Part shown: positions 36,870-46,106 of the stretch, in pieces
Numbering within the stretch: the first letter of the stretch is position 1
How the letters are laid out: each line of letters begins with the position of its first letter
Assembly (NCBI RefSeq): GCF_003173055.1
Contig: NZ_QGLF01000003.1
Coordinates: forward strand, 599,356-663,355
DNA length: 64,000 nucleotides
Origin: Zavarzinia compransoris
Lineage (GTDB): Bacteria; Pseudomonadota; Alphaproteobacteria; Zavarziniales; Zavarziniaceae
Direction: 5' to 3'
The notes under the pieces: generated by a model
Databases searched by the model: none
The model's input: only the letters and a program-made list of their open reading frames with translations
Told to the model about the DNA's origin: nothing
Program-made: the position numbers and the translations under genes

Positions 36870-37298
36870 TTGCCGCTGCCCCGGCCTCCCGTCCCTGGCA
36901 TGGTACTCGAATATGAGTACGTGTGGGCGCATGAGTACGACAAGGGATGCGGGAATGCGGTAAAGAGCCGGCCCTGTTGCCTGATCTGGGTGCGTGAAAA
37001 AGAGGGCCCGCAAAAGCAGGCCTTCTGGGTGCCGATCTCATCGGTGAACGACCCGAGCCGGCCAAAGCTGGAAATCCCGTCCGCCGAACGGCGTTCCCTT
37101 GGCTTGCGCAAGCAAAGCTGGCTTCTTCTCGATGAAATGAACATCGATTGGTGGCCGTTGCAGGTGCGCAAGATCGGTGGGGAGGGCAAGGGGGACTTTC
37201 TCTACGGCTCTCTCAGCGATCACCTCTATGCCCAGTTGGTCGAAGGGATCAGGCAGCACCGAGAGCGCAGGCGCCTGATCCCACGGCATGCGACCTGA
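36870..37298 (+). CDS. Probable PemK/MazF-like endoribonuclease toxin
   Basis: A 142-aa protein when read from TTG at 36870; an ATG start at 36900 is also possible, and neither has a clear ribosome-binding site. The pattern PGMVLEYEYVWAHE - G - KSRPCCLIWV - WVPISSV - LEIPSAERRSLGLRKQSWLL - DEMN - WWP follows the extended PemK/MazF-family layout. In that family, RPC..V and the PI...P segment form the SH3-like core and SW....E.N. closes it. Members cut mRNA. It follows the small putative antitoxin by 2 bp. The family call is moderately sure, from pattern not search. Confidence 0.65.
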   Translation: MPLPRPPVPGMVLEYEYVWAHEYDKGCGNAVKSRPCCLIWVREKEGPQKQAFWVPISSVNDPSRPKLEIPSAERRSLGLRKQSWLLLDEMNIDWWPLQVRKIGGEGKGDFLYGSLSDHLYAQLVEGIRQHRERRRLIPRHAT

Positions 37299-37313
37299 CT
37301 TCGGTGCCCGTCG

Positions 37314-38255
37314 TCACAAGCTGCCGAAGCGCCGCCGGTAGTCGCCGGGCGACAGCCCGACCCGCTTCAGGAACAGTTTGCGGAAGGCGCCGGGGTCCTG
37401 ATAGCCGACCGTAAAGGCGATGCTGTCGATGGCGTCGCGGGTCGTTTCCAGTCGTTCGCGGGCGGCGGCGAGGCGCAGCTGCTGGCAGTATTCGGTCGGG
37501 CGCAGTCCCGTCGCCTTGCGGAAACGGCGCAGGAAGGTCCGCTCCTCAAGGCCCGCTTCCGCCGCCATGGCGGCGACGCCGAGGTCGGCGGCCGGGCCGG
37601 CGGCGGCCAGGCGCTGCTGCACCTTCAGGATGGCGCTGTCGCCATGGTCGGTCTTCGGCTGGAAGCGGGCATAGAAACGCTGTTCCCGCCCCGGCGGATC
37701 GAGCAGGAAGAAGCGGGCCGTCGCCATCATCAGGGCCGGGCCGAAGAAGCGCTCGACCAGGATCAGGCCGAGGTCGGTCCAGGCCATGACGCCGCCCGCG
37801 GTGATGATGTCGCCGTCGTCGATGATCAGCCGGTCGGCATCGACCTTCACCCCCGGGTGACGGCTCGCCAGGGTCTCGGCATAGCTCCAATGGGTGGTGG
37901 CGGGCCGGCCGGCCAGCAGCCCGGCATCGGCCAGCAGGAAGGCGCCGGCGCAGACCGAGCAGAGAACGGTGCCCGCCGCCTGGCGGTCGTGCAGCCAGCC
38001 GGTGATCGCCGGCGTGCTGCCCGGCGGCTCGCCCAGGCTCGGCGGCAGGACGACGACCGCGGGCATCAGGCCGTTGCCGGCGCTGTCGAAGACCGGGACC
38101 AGCCGGTCCCCCGCCGGCTGCCAGTGGCTGACCCGCAGCACCGTGCCCGCCAGCCGCCCGGCGACGGAAAGAAGGTCGCTCAGGCCGTGCACCGCCGCCG
38201 CCTGGGCGCCGGGGTAAAGCAGCAGGCCGGCACCGGCCGATGGATCCAGGGTCAT
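37314..38255 (-). CDS. GlxA-type AraC-family regulator with DJ-1/PfpI domain
   Basis: A 313-aa protein. Residues 1-190 form a DJ-1/PfpI class I amidotransferase-like domain with the Cys elbow in VLCSVCAGAFLLADAGLL, and THWSYAETLASRHP. The C-terminal 110 residues form an AraC DNA-binding domain with two helix-turn-helix units (GVAAMAAEAGLEERTFLRRF and IDSIAFTVGYQDPGAFRK). It is divergent from a nicotinamidase-like hydrolase 128 bp away. GlxA-type regulators often control such neighbours. Confidence 0.92.
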   Translation of the reverse strand: MTLDPSAGAGLLLYPGAQAAAVHGLSDLLSVAGRLAGTVLRVSHWQPAGDRLVPVFDSAGNGLMPAVVVLPPSLGEPPGSTPAITGWLHDRQAAGTVLCSVCAGAFLLADAGLLAGRPATTHWSYAETLASRHPGVKVDADRLIIDDGDIITAGGVMAWTDLGLILVERFFGPALMMATARFFLLDPPGREQRFYARFQPKTDHGDSAILKVQQRLAAAGPAADLGVAAMAAEAGLEERTFLRRFRKATGLRPTEYCQQLRLAAARERLETTRDAIDSIAFTVGYQDPGAFRKLFLKRVGLSPGDYRRRFGSL

Positions 38256-38383
38256 TTGTCGGTTTTGCCCCGAAGAATGTCAGTTCCGCCAATCCGCATC
38301 CTGGCCCGAAACCGCTATCACTGTCACCGGCGGCGGGGAGCGCCGTCCATTGAACTGAAGTACTGAAGGTGGGAGCGGAAACC

Positions 38384-38935
38384 ATGAGCAAGCGTGCGCT
38401 GATCGTCGTCGACATCCAGAACGATTATTTCCCCGGCGGCCGCTGGACGCTGGACGGCATGGACCAGGCGGGTGCGAATGCCGCCGCCGTGATCGCCGCC
38501 GCCCGCGCCGCCGGCGACAAGGTGATCTTCATCGCCCATGAATTCCCGAGCGCGGACGCCCCCTTCTTCGCCCCCGGCACCGAAGGGGCGAAACTGCACC
38601 CGGTGGTGGGCGTCCGCGCCGACGACACGGTGATCGTGAAGCACGCGGTGAATTCCTTCCAGGGCACCAACCTGAAGGACGTGCTGGATGCGGCCGGGGT
38701 CGAGGATGTCACCGTCATCGGCGCCATGAGCCACATGTGCATCGATGCCGCGACCCGGGCCGCCGCCGACTTCGGCTATAAGGTCACCGTGGTCCACGAC
38801 GCCTGCGCCACCCGCGACCTCGATTTCGCGGGCACGGTGGTGCCGGCGGCCAGCGCCCATGCCGCCTTCATGTCGGCGCTGGGCTTTGCCTATGCCAGCC
38901 TGGTCTCGACCGCGGACTATGTCGCCGCGGCCTGA
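38384..38935 (+). CDS. Cysteine hydrolase of the isochorismatase/nicotinamidase family
   Basis: A 183-aa hydrolase with the complete Asp-Lys-Cys triad: Asp10 (VVDIQNDYF), Lys86 (VIVKHAVNSF) and Cys119 (GAMSHMCIDAATRAA). The nicotinamidase metal triad is not obvious, so an N-carbamoyl-type amidohydrolase, isochorismatase or similar is as likely. ATG at 38384 has a GGGAG site; a GTG 15 bp upstream is ignored. It is probably regulated by the divergent GlxA-like protein. Confidence 0.92.
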   Translation: MSKRALIVVDIQNDYFPGGRWTLDGMDQAGANAAAVIAAARAAGDKVIFIAHEFPSADAPFFAPGTEGAKLHPVVGVRADDTVIVKHAVNSFQGTNLKDVLDAAGVEDVTVIGAMSHMCIDAATRAAADFGYKVTVVHDACATRDLDFAGTVVPAASAHAAFMSALGFAYASLVSTADYVAAA

Positions 38936-38944
38936 CCGCGGGCT

Positions 38945-41581
38945 TCAGTGCAGCAGCCCGGACTGGCGGGCGATCTGGACGGCATGGGTGCGGTTCCGCG
39001 CGTTCAGCTTCTTGGTGATATTGCGCATGTGCCATTTCACCGTTTCCTCGGACAGGACCAGCGCCGTGGCGATGTCGCGGTTGGTCAGGCCCTGGGAAAT
39101 CAGGCTGAGCACATGGCCCTCGCGGTGGGAAAGGCCGTGGAGCCCCGGCGCCGCCCCTTCGGGCAGGGCGAAGTCCGGTTCCGGCAGGGCGGCGGCGGTG
39201 GGGACGAGAAGGTAATCCTCGTCGATCACCGAACGGCGCAGCCCGGCCTGGGCCGCGGTCAGCCGGGCCTGGGTGGCGAGGCGCCGGCTCTCCGCCGGGT
39301 CGCCCTGCTGGCCTTGGGCGGCGGCGGCAAGGCAGAGCGCGGAGATTTCCAGCCGCACCCAGCCGGTGGAACGCACCCGGTTCAGCAGGGTGCCGACCAG
39401 CCGCATGGCCCGGGCCGCATCGCCCCGGGCCAGCGCCAGCCGCGCCTGGGTCAATTGGCGCATGTCCATCGAGGGGGCGAATTCCTCGGTGGTCGGCAGG
39501 GACAGGCCCATTTCCTGATCGACCTGGAAGGCGAGGTCGAGACGGCCGAGGCGGATGAGGCAGGTCGCCAGTTCGCCGCCGAGAAGATCGGCCAGGCGCG
39601 GCAGCCCCGCCTGCTGGGCAAGGCCGATCGAACGGCGCAGCACGGCGACCGCCTCGTCGTTGCGGCCGGCGGCAAGGGCCAGGCGCGCCAGCACGCGGGT
39701 CGCCGATTCGCCCAGTTCGACCGTGACATGGCCAAGGGCGGATTCGCCGGCATCGTTGATCGCCTGGCGCGCCTCTTCCAGCCGGTTCGCCTCGTAATGG
39801 GCTTCGGCCAGGCAGATGGACAGGAGGCTGCCGACGAAGCCATGGGGCCGCACCGCCGCCTCGCCGGCGTCGAGCTGGGCGCAGGACAGGGCGGTGACAT
39901 CGTTCAGCCGCCCCTCGAACAGGGCGAGGCGGGCCTGGACGATGCAGTTCCAGCCGAAGGCATAGGGCGACTTGGACAGGCCGACGATCTCGCCCGCCTG
40001 TTCCGACAGCCGCCGCGCTTCCCGCGGGCGGCCCAGCACCAGGGCGGAATAGGCGCTGGCGATGATGACCGAGCCTTTCTCGATCAGGCCGCTGTTGCCC
40101 CATTTGCGGTCGAAGGCGCGGAACAGCTTGCCCGAGACCATGTGCCGGTCCGAGGCGGTGGCGGCGATCGCCCGGATCATGTCGCAGGTGGCCAGGGTTT
40201 CGGCGGCCTGGGCCTCGGTGATCTTGTCGAGGTTGAGGGCGGCGTTGATATCGGTCTCGACACTGTCGAGCAGGCGGCCGGCCTCGGCATGGCGCTGGCG
40301 GAAGGTCAGGGCCCAGGCCAGCCCGATCTTCAGCGAGGGATAGCGGTCGATGATCTCCCCCGGCAGGTTGCTGATCCAGCGCTGCACCGTCGCATGTTCG
40401 CCGCGGCTGAGGGCGATGTCGGTCACCCGGTCCGAGGCGAAGGCGGCCGCCCGCTCGTGGTCGCCGGCGCGGAGCGCGTGTTCGACCGCAAGCTCGACCT
40501 CGCCGGCCTGATGGAACCAGGACGCCGCCGCCGCCAGCAGCCGCCGCTTCTCGCCCGGGTAATCGACTTCCAGCCGCGATTCGAGGAATTCGCGGAACAG
40601 GGCATGATACTTGAACCAGCGCCGCTGGCGGTCGAGCGGGATCAGCAGGAGGTGGCGGTCCTCGATCTCGGCAAGCAGGGCCCGGGCATTGTCGAGGCCG
40701 GTCAGGGCGGCGCAGAGATCGGGCGAGAACAGGTCGAGGGGGGAGGAGGCGAGCAGCAGGCGCCGCACCTCCGGCCGTTGCAGGTCGAGGGTGACCTCGC
40801 AGAGATAGCGCGAAACCTCGACATCCGTGCCGGAGAATTCCTCGACGAAACGGGCCGGGCTGGCGCTGGCGCCAAGCGCGAGCCCGGCCATCTGCAGCAT
40901 GGCGGCCCAGCCGCCGGCCCGCCGGCGCAGCCGCTCGGCCTGGGCCGCATCGACGTCGCGGCCGCAGATATTATGCAGCAGGTGGCGGGTTTCCTCGGCA
41001 TCGAGGGCGAGATCGGTTTCCCGCAGCACGATGACATGGCCCGCCAGCCGGGCCTTGGCCAGGGCGACGGGCAGGGCGATGCGGCTGCTCAGGACCAGTT
41101 GGAAGCCTTCCGGCGCCGCGGCGGCCAGGCGACCGATGGCCCGGTGAATGGCGGCATCGGCGATGACGTGGAAATCGTCGATGAAGAGGACGGCCGGCCG
41201 GTCCGAGAAATCATGGGTCAGCAGGCGGTCGATGACCGCCTCGATTTCGAGGAGTTCGCCGGCGCCGATCAAGACCGGCTCGCGGCACAGGCCCGGGAAG
41301 ATGCCGATGAGCAGGGAGGCGAAGCGCGCCGGCTCGTCGTCCAGGGTGTCGAGCGACAGCCAGGCGGTGCGCCAGCCCTGTTCGGCGCGCAATTCCAGCC
41401 ATTGGCGCATCATGGTCGACTTGCCGTAGCCGGGCGGCGCCTCGATGACGATCGTCTGCATTTCCGCCGCCTCGGACGCGAGCCGCGCCAGCAGGTTGTC
41501 GCGGCGGACGGTCCATTGGCGCAGCGGCGTCGGCCGGGCCTTGGCGGTCCTCACCAGTGATGGCGGCGATTTCGTCCCCAT
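38945..41581 (-). CDS. LuxR-family MalT/AlkS-like transcriptional activator
   Basis: A protein of about 878 aa of the large ATP-binding LuxR class. Near residue 50 is Walker A (EAPPGYGKSTMM), then Walker B (AVLFIDDFHVI). A winged-helix and TPR-like superhelical sensor region follow. The C-terminal LuxR helix-turn-helix is LSHREGHVLSLISQGLTNRD with ALVLSEETVKWHMRNITKKL. MalT and AlkS (alkane activator) share this layout. ATG 41650 would give 23 more residues but lies only 5 bp beyond the T-tract of a terminator, so ATG 41581 is preferred. The gene lies downstream of the DUF1302/1329/RND genes in the same direction and near the CYP153 genes, so an alkane-responsive role is likely. Confidence 0.9.
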   Translation of the reverse strand: MGTKSPPSLVRTAKARPTPLRQWTVRRDNLLARLASEAAEMQTIVIEAPPGYGKSTMMRQWLELRAEQGWRTAWLSLDTLDDEPARFASLLIGIFPGLCREPVLIGAGELLEIEAVIDRLLTHDFSDRPAVLFIDDFHVIADAAIHRAIGRLAAAAPEGFQLVLSSRIALPVALAKARLAGHVIVLRETDLALDAEETRHLLHNICGRDVDAAQAERLRRRAGGWAAMLQMAGLALGASASPARFVEEFSGTDVEVSRYLCEVTLDLQRPEVRRLLLASSPLDLFSPDLCAALTGLDNARALLAEIEDRHLLLIPLDRQRRWFKYHALFREFLESRLEVDYPGEKRRLLAAAASWFHQAGEVELAVEHALRAGDHERAAAFASDRVTDIALSRGEHATVQRWISNLPGEIIDRYPSLKIGLAWALTFRQRHAEAGRLLDSVETDINAALNLDKITEAQAAETLATCDMIRAIAATASDRHMVSGKLFRAFDRKWGNSGLIEKGSVIIASAYSALVLGRPREARRLSEQAGEIVGLSKSPYAFGWNCIVQARLALFEGRLNDVTALSCAQLDAGEAAVRPHGFVGSLLSICLAEAHYEANRLEEARQAINDAGESALGHVTVELGESATRVLARLALAAGRNDEAVAVLRRSIGLAQQAGLPRLADLLGGELATCLIRLGRLDLAFQVDQEMGLSLPTTEEFAPSMDMRQLTQARLALARGDAARAMRLVGTLLNRVRSTGWVRLEISALCLAAAAQGQQGDPAESRRLATQARLTAAQAGLRRSVIDEDYLLVPTAAALPEPDFALPEGAAPGLHGLSHREGHVLSLISQGLTNRDIATALVLSEETVKWHMRNITKKLNARNRTHAVQIARQSGLLH

Positions 41582-41654
41582 CCGTTTCCCCCATTTGGTT
41601 TCCGGCCTTGGTGCCGGTGTTTTCTTCATTCGTATTGGTATTTTCCCCATTGTG

Positions 41655-41698
41655 CAAAAAAGCGGGGAGGAGGTCTTGGTTTTTCAGGCCTCCTCCCC
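41655..41698 (-). terminator. Rho-independent terminator of the DUF1302 operon
   Basis: On the minus strand a 10-bp perfect stem GGGGAGGAGG / CCTCCTCCCC (41698-41689 with 41673-41664) is followed by GCTTTTTTG (T-tract 41660-41655). It lies 32 bp after the DUF1302 stop and just before the LuxR gene, separating the two transcription units. Confidence 0.85.
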
Positions 41699-41729
41699 GA
41701 GTGCCGGCTGGGGGGCCGGGGGATCGATT

Positions 41730-43622
41730 CTAGAACTGATAGGTCACGCGCAGCGCCACCTCGTCGAGATAGTCGACGACGCGAATGGCGGAGCGGCCGT
41801 CTTCCTCGGCGACGATGATGTTGGCGTAGATATTGGCTTCCCACTTGTCGTTCGGCTTCCAGCGCAGCCCCGGCTGGAAGAACCAGCCGCCGTCGACCTC
41901 GTAGAGCACGGCCCATTCGAATTTCCATTCGAGCGAGGGCGAGGGCTGGAAGCCGGCGAAGGCGAAGGCGGCCGAATAGTCGACGCCGGTCGGCGTCGTC
42001 GTGGCGGTCGAATTATAACCCGACAGATGCCGCGTGCCGACGTCGAAGATATCGCTGCCGTTCTTGTACATGAACTGGAGCACGAGATAGGCGGCGGGGA
42101 AATCCTCGCTCCAGCGGTGCCATTTCTCGAACACCGCGGCCATGGCCCATTGGTCTTCCTTGATGAATTCCTGGCCAAGGGTCGGGTTGGTGAAGGTCCG
42201 CTCCGGGGTATAGGTCACCTCGACGCGGGCGATCAATTGTTCGAGGAACGAGCCGGGTTCGCCGTCGAAGACGTAGTTCACGCTGGCGCCGAACACATTC
42301 TCATAGGGGAAGAGGCGTTCGATATGGCCGCGCAGGCCGCCCGACAGCCAGAAGAACGTGTCCAGTTCCCCCCGCGCCAGGGCATCGCTCTGGCCGACGT
42401 TGTAGGCGGTCAGCGCGCCGGTCGCCGGCTGGAAATCGTCGACCGCGGCATTCAGCCCCTGCGTCCCGTCGAGGCGGATGCTGTTGGCGTACCAGTACCA
42501 TTCCTCCTGGCTCTTCACGCCGTTGTCCTGATCGACCTCGAAGGCGGTGTTCTGCAACTGGTTGCCGGAGCCGGGCAGCACCGGCAGGTCCTTGTTCACG
42601 CCCGATTTGGTCCAGCGGTAGACGCCGTGGGGATTGTGGCGCGAGACGGCGATGAATTGCAGGCCGAGGTTGCCCAATTGGGCACGGATGCGACCGCCGA
42701 CATTCCACAGGTCGTCGGCATAGCCCTTGTAGCGTTCGTGCACGGTGAACTGGTCGGGCACGACATTGTAGGGGGTGGAGGGATTGGGATAGATCGTCGG
42801 CTCGAACTTCTGCACGAAGCCCTCGATCTCCCATTCCGAATTGATCTGGTAGGAGGCGCGGATGCCGAGGCCGGGCACGCGCTTGTCGCCGTATTCCTCG
42901 ATCGCCGGCTCGAAGATCAGGTGGCGGCGGTAGTCGAGGCCGGCGGGCACGTCCATCACGCGGAAGAAGATCGCCTCGCCCCAGGCGATCTGCTGGTTGC
43001 CGGCGCGCACGAACAGGGGGCCGTTGGTATATTCGATGGTCGCGACCGGCAGGTCGACCATGAAATCCTTGCCGGCATATTCGAGCGGCGTGCCGCCGCC
43101 GCCCTCGCGGAACTGGGTGTCGAAGAAATTGGTCGGGCCGTTGTCGTCGTAGGTGTTCCAGTCGTAGTAGCCGCGGACGGTCAGGCGGGCGCTCCAGTTG
43201 GCGTCGATCGCCGCCGCCATGTTCACCTCGACCCTGGTGGCGAACAGGTTGAAGTCGTTGTCGGCGGTGCGCCCGTTGCGCCGGCCGGTCGGCGGCAGGG
43301 TCGCGGCCGAACCGAACAGCGGCTGGGTGATGTTGGTCAGGGTCGGCAGGCCGAGGCCGGACAGCAGGTTGTTGACCCCGGTCACGGTCGACAGGTCGAG
43401 GCCGAGCGGCTCCAGCGGCACGTCCTGGCCGTTGAACGGATTGCCGTGGTTGTTGGCCTGGTTCTCCCGGTCGCTCAGCTTGAAGGCCATCTCGTGGCGG
43501 ATGAAGCCCGAGATGGAGAAATCGATCGCCAATACCGGCATCACCAGCCCGAGCAGGGCCCCGCCCGCGACGCTGCCGGCGATCAGCGTCGCGGCAGACC
43601 GGTTCTTCCTTGTCCTCGACAT
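41730..43622 (-). CDS. DUF1302 family outer-membrane protein
   Basis: A 630-aa exported protein (signal peptide ATLIAGSVAGGALLGLVMPV, cleavage near LAIDF) of the DUF1302 family. It has FSISGFIRHEMAFKLSDREN, RVEVNMAAAIDANWSARLTV and RAGNQQIAWGEAIFFRVMDV. It ends in VTYQF, an outer-membrane barrel signal. DUF1302 proteins are recurrent partners of DUF1329 and MMPL/RND proteins in loci for sterols, alkanes and other lipophiles, and are thought to form an outer-membrane pore or receptor. The start at 43622 has a GGGGGAG site. It is the last gene of the unit, 22 bp after the YCF48-like gene, and is followed by a terminator. Confidence 0.92.
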   Translation of the reverse strand: MSRTRKNRSAATLIAGSVAGGALLGLVMPVLAIDFSISGFIRHEMAFKLSDRENQANNHGNPFNGQDVPLEPLGLDLSTVTGVNNLLSGLGLPTLTNITQPLFGSAATLPPTGRRNGRTADNDFNLFATRVEVNMAAAIDANWSARLTVRGYYDWNTYDDNGPTNFFDTQFREGGGGTPLEYAGKDFMVDLPVATIEYTNGPLFVRAGNQQIAWGEAIFFRVMDVPAGLDYRRHLIFEPAIEEYGDKRVPGLGIRASYQINSEWEIEGFVQKFEPTIYPNPSTPYNVVPDQFTVHERYKGYADDLWNVGGRIRAQLGNLGLQFIAVSRHNPHGVYRWTKSGVNKDLPVLPGSGNQLQNTAFEVDQDNGVKSQEEWYWYANSIRLDGTQGLNAAVDDFQPATGALTAYNVGQSDALARGELDTFFWLSGGLRGHIERLFPYENVFGASVNYVFDGEPGSFLEQLIARVEVTYTPERTFTNPTLGQEFIKEDQWAMAAVFEKWHRWSEDFPAAYLVLQFMYKNGSDIFDVGTRHLSGYNSTATTTPTGVDYSAAFAFAGFQPSPSLEWKFEWAVLYEVDGGWFFQPGLRWKPNDKWEANIYANIIVAEEDGRSAIRVVDYLDEVALRVTYQF

Positions 43623-43644
43623 GTCTCCCCCTTTTTCTTGTCGT

Positions 43645-44616
43645 TCAGTTCTGGCTGACGCGGGCGATGCGGCCGGTGTGACCGCCGACGAGCCAGCCGC
43701 CGCCCCGCGCCGGCGATGCCGGCTGATACCAGGTCGTGGCGATATCGCCCGTGACCAGCGGGGTTGCGCCGGCGGCCCCGTCGGCGACCACCAGCATGGT
43801 GCGCAGCCCGGTGACCAGGGTCTTGCCGTCCTCGGCCCGCGCGATGCCGAGCAGGTTGGCCGTGACCCCGGTCTCGACCGTTGCCCAGGTCTTGCCGTGG
43901 TCGCGGCTGCGCAGCACCTTGCCGTTCTGGCCCACGGCATAGCCGATGCCGCTGTCCTCGACCTTCAGGTCGAAGAGCGAGGCCGTGCCCTGGTGCACGA
44001 TGTCCCAGCTGGCGCCGTGATCGGTCGAGCGCAGGATCAGCTCGAATTCGCCGACCACGGTGATCGCGCCGTCGCTCTCGATGCTGGCGCCGTAGAGATG
44101 GGGCTCGAAGCCCTGGTCGTTGGTGCGGTTCCAGTCGAAGGCGATCTTCTGCCAGGTCCGCCCGGCATCGGCGGAGGTGAGGATGGTGCCGAAGGCGCCG
44201 ACCGCGACCGCGCGCCCGGCCGCATTGGCGTCGACCGCGAACAGGCGGGCGTCGGTCCCGGCGTCGATCTTGGCCCAGCCCTTGGCGTCGCGGCGCAGCA
44301 CCACGCCCTGCTGGCCGACGATGAGGGCGGTGTCGCCGGTCATCACGCAGCCGAGATAGGCGCTCGGGCTGCTGATCTCGGTCACGCGCTGCCAGGTCGC
44401 GCCGGCGTCGCCGCTGGTGAAGAGCAGATTGGGCACGCCGGCGGCCAGCCGGTCGTTGCCGCTGCCGGCGATGCAATAGATCGCCTCATGGGCCGTGCCC
44501 TGGCGCATGGTGTCGAGTTGCGCGCCCGCGCCGGCCGTGGCCGCGCCCGCCGCCAGCGCCAGCGCGCCGGCGATCAGGCCCGAGAGGCCGCGCATGGCTC
44601 CGATCCTGGTTCCCAT
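43645..44616 (-). CDS. YCF48/BNR-repeat beta-propeller exported protein
   Basis: A 323-aa protein with a signal peptide (LSGLIAGALALAAGAATA) and repeated Asp-box/BNR units such as TSGDAGATWQRV, TSADAGRTWQKI, STDHGASWDIV and SRDHGKTWATV. These build a YCF48/HCF136-like propeller. In this context (DUF1329, DUF1302, RND) such propellers are consistently found and may be periplasmic scaffolds. Starts at 44616 and 44595 are both possible. Confidence 0.9.
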   Translation of the reverse strand: MGTRIGAMRGLSGLIAGALALAAGAATAGAGAQLDTMRQGTAHEAIYCIAGSGNDRLAAGVPNLLFTSGDAGATWQRVTEISSPSAYLGCVMTGDTALIVGQQGVVLRRDAKGWAKIDAGTDARLFAVDANAAGRAVAVGAFGTILTSADAGRTWQKIAFDWNRTNDQGFEPHLYGASIESDGAITVVGEFELILRSTDHGASWDIVHQGTASLFDLKVEDSGIGYAVGQNGKVLRSRDHGKTWATVETGVTANLLGIARAEDGKTLVTGLRTMLVVADGAAGATPLVTGDIATTWYQPASPARGGGWLVGGHTGRIARVSQN

Positions 44617-44683
44617 TCCCTTAACCCCTGTCTTTCCCTTTGGGGGCCGGCGATCGCACGCGCCGGCCCCGGTTCGTCACGGT

Positions 44684-46063
44684 TCAGGCGCCGAGGCGCC
44701 GGATGGCCTGGATGGTCAGGAACTGGTCGTGAATGCCGTCGCCCTGGTTGAAGCCCGACTTGTAGCCGCCGGTGATTTCCTTGGCCTTCAGGGCCCGGCT
44801 CATGCGGTTGGCCTGGATGTCGTGGCAGGTGAAATGGCCCCACGACCAATGCACGTGGTCGCCGTCCATCACCTTGTTCTTGCCGGTGTCGTAGAGGCTG
44901 AAGGCCGGCTCGAACGACTTCCACATCTCGCCGCGGCGGTCGTAGGTCAGATAGGCGATGAACATCATGTTGCGGGTATCGATATAGACCCGCTTCTTGC
45001 CGACCGGGGCCCGCGGGTAACCGGTCGGTTCGCATTCGACCACCAGCACCTCGGGGCAGAGTTCCATGTTGGACAGCCAGAAGGTCTGGTCCTTGGGACC
45101 GCCGTGGGCCGGCTTTTCCCAGTTCGGGTCGTCGCCCGCCCAGTTTTCCGACACCGCGCCCAGGTGCGGCTTGGTCTCGATCACCTTGTAGTTGCCCCAG
45201 GTCAGCATGGGGTCGCCGGCCGCCCAGGCATCCGACAGGAAGATGGTGATGCCGGGCACCAGCGGCTCGAAGCGCTGGTTGGTGGGGAAGCGGCGCTCGC
45301 GCTTGAAGGCGGGCAGGTAACCGAACAGGTCCGGGAACTGGGTCTGGTCGTAGTACCATTCGTTGAGGAACGAGGTGCCGCGCACGTCGTTCGGCGAGAC
45401 GAACCACACCGACTGGAAGCGGGCGCGGTCCTTCTTGCCCTTCCAATAGGGGCCGTCCGGGCTGTTCAGGAGACCGGTGGTGTTCTGTTCGCACCAGCAG
45501 AAGTCATACTGGTAGGAGACCGTGCCGCTCGGCGAGATGTCCCAGTCCTTGACGGTATAGAGGGTCTGGTCGTGGCGGCCCCACGACAGGGTGATATTGG
45601 CGAAGGCCTCGACGCCGGTCTTGGCGTCGGGGAAGGGATTGCCGCCGATCCAGGGATCGCCGTTCTCGATCACCACGTTGCCGGTGCTGTCGAGCTTGGC
45701 CTTGCCCTTGTTGCTGAGGGTGGCTTCCAGGTACTTGTGCGGGAACATGCGGGTGATGTCGGTCGTGGTCTTCACGATCCGGATCTTCCGCCCCATTTCC
45801 TTCACCTGCTTGTAGGCGATGGGATCGAGCAGGTCCTTGACGATGTCGACATTGTTCGCGTCGACGATGTCGCCGGTCTTGATCTTGCCCTTGGTGTAGG
45901 CGTCGATCGACAGAAGCTCTTCCGGATAGACCTTGGTGATATCGCCGGAACGGGCGATCTCGGGCCAGAGCGACGTCAGCATGCCGAGCGAAAGCCCGGC
46001 CTGGGCCGACTTGGTCAGGAACTGGCGGCGGCTGTAACCTTTGTCGAACTTGGTGATATGCAT
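44684..46063 (-). CDS. DUF1329 family protein with Tat signal
   Basis: A 459-aa protein. The N-terminus YSRRQFLTKSAQAGLSLGML is a classical twin-arginine signal (SRRQFL), so it is exported folded to the periplasm. The body matches DUF1329 (IDAYTKGKIKTGDIVDANNV and MKYLEATL-like sequence). Related proteins belong to the LolA/LolB-like lipid-carrier superfamily, so a periplasmic carrier for lipophilic molecules is plausible. ATG at 46063 is preferred over 46072, because GGGAGG is then 8 bp away. It lies between the RND gene (43 bp) and the YCF48 gene (67 bp). Confidence 0.9.
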   Translation of the reverse strand: MHITKFDKGYSRRQFLTKSAQAGLSLGMLTSLWPEIARSGDITKVYPEELLSIDAYTKGKIKTGDIVDANNVDIVKDLLDPIAYKQVKEMGRKIRIVKTTTDITRMFPHKYLEATLSNKGKAKLDSTGNVVIENGDPWIGGNPFPDAKTGVEAFANITLSWGRHDQTLYTVKDWDISPSGTVSYQYDFCWCEQNTTGLLNSPDGPYWKGKKDRARFQSVWFVSPNDVRGTSFLNEWYYDQTQFPDLFGYLPAFKRERRFPTNQRFEPLVPGITIFLSDAWAAGDPMLTWGNYKVIETKPHLGAVSENWAGDDPNWEKPAHGGPKDQTFWLSNMELCPEVLVVECEPTGYPRAPVGKKRVYIDTRNMMFIAYLTYDRRGEMWKSFEPAFSLYDTGKNKVMDGDHVHWSWGHFTCHDIQANRMSRALKAKEITGGYKSGFNQGDGIHDQFLTIQAIRRLGA

Positions 46064-46106
46064 TTCTCTCATCCTCCCGGGGTGGATTTTCTGCTTTTGG
46101 GGTGGA

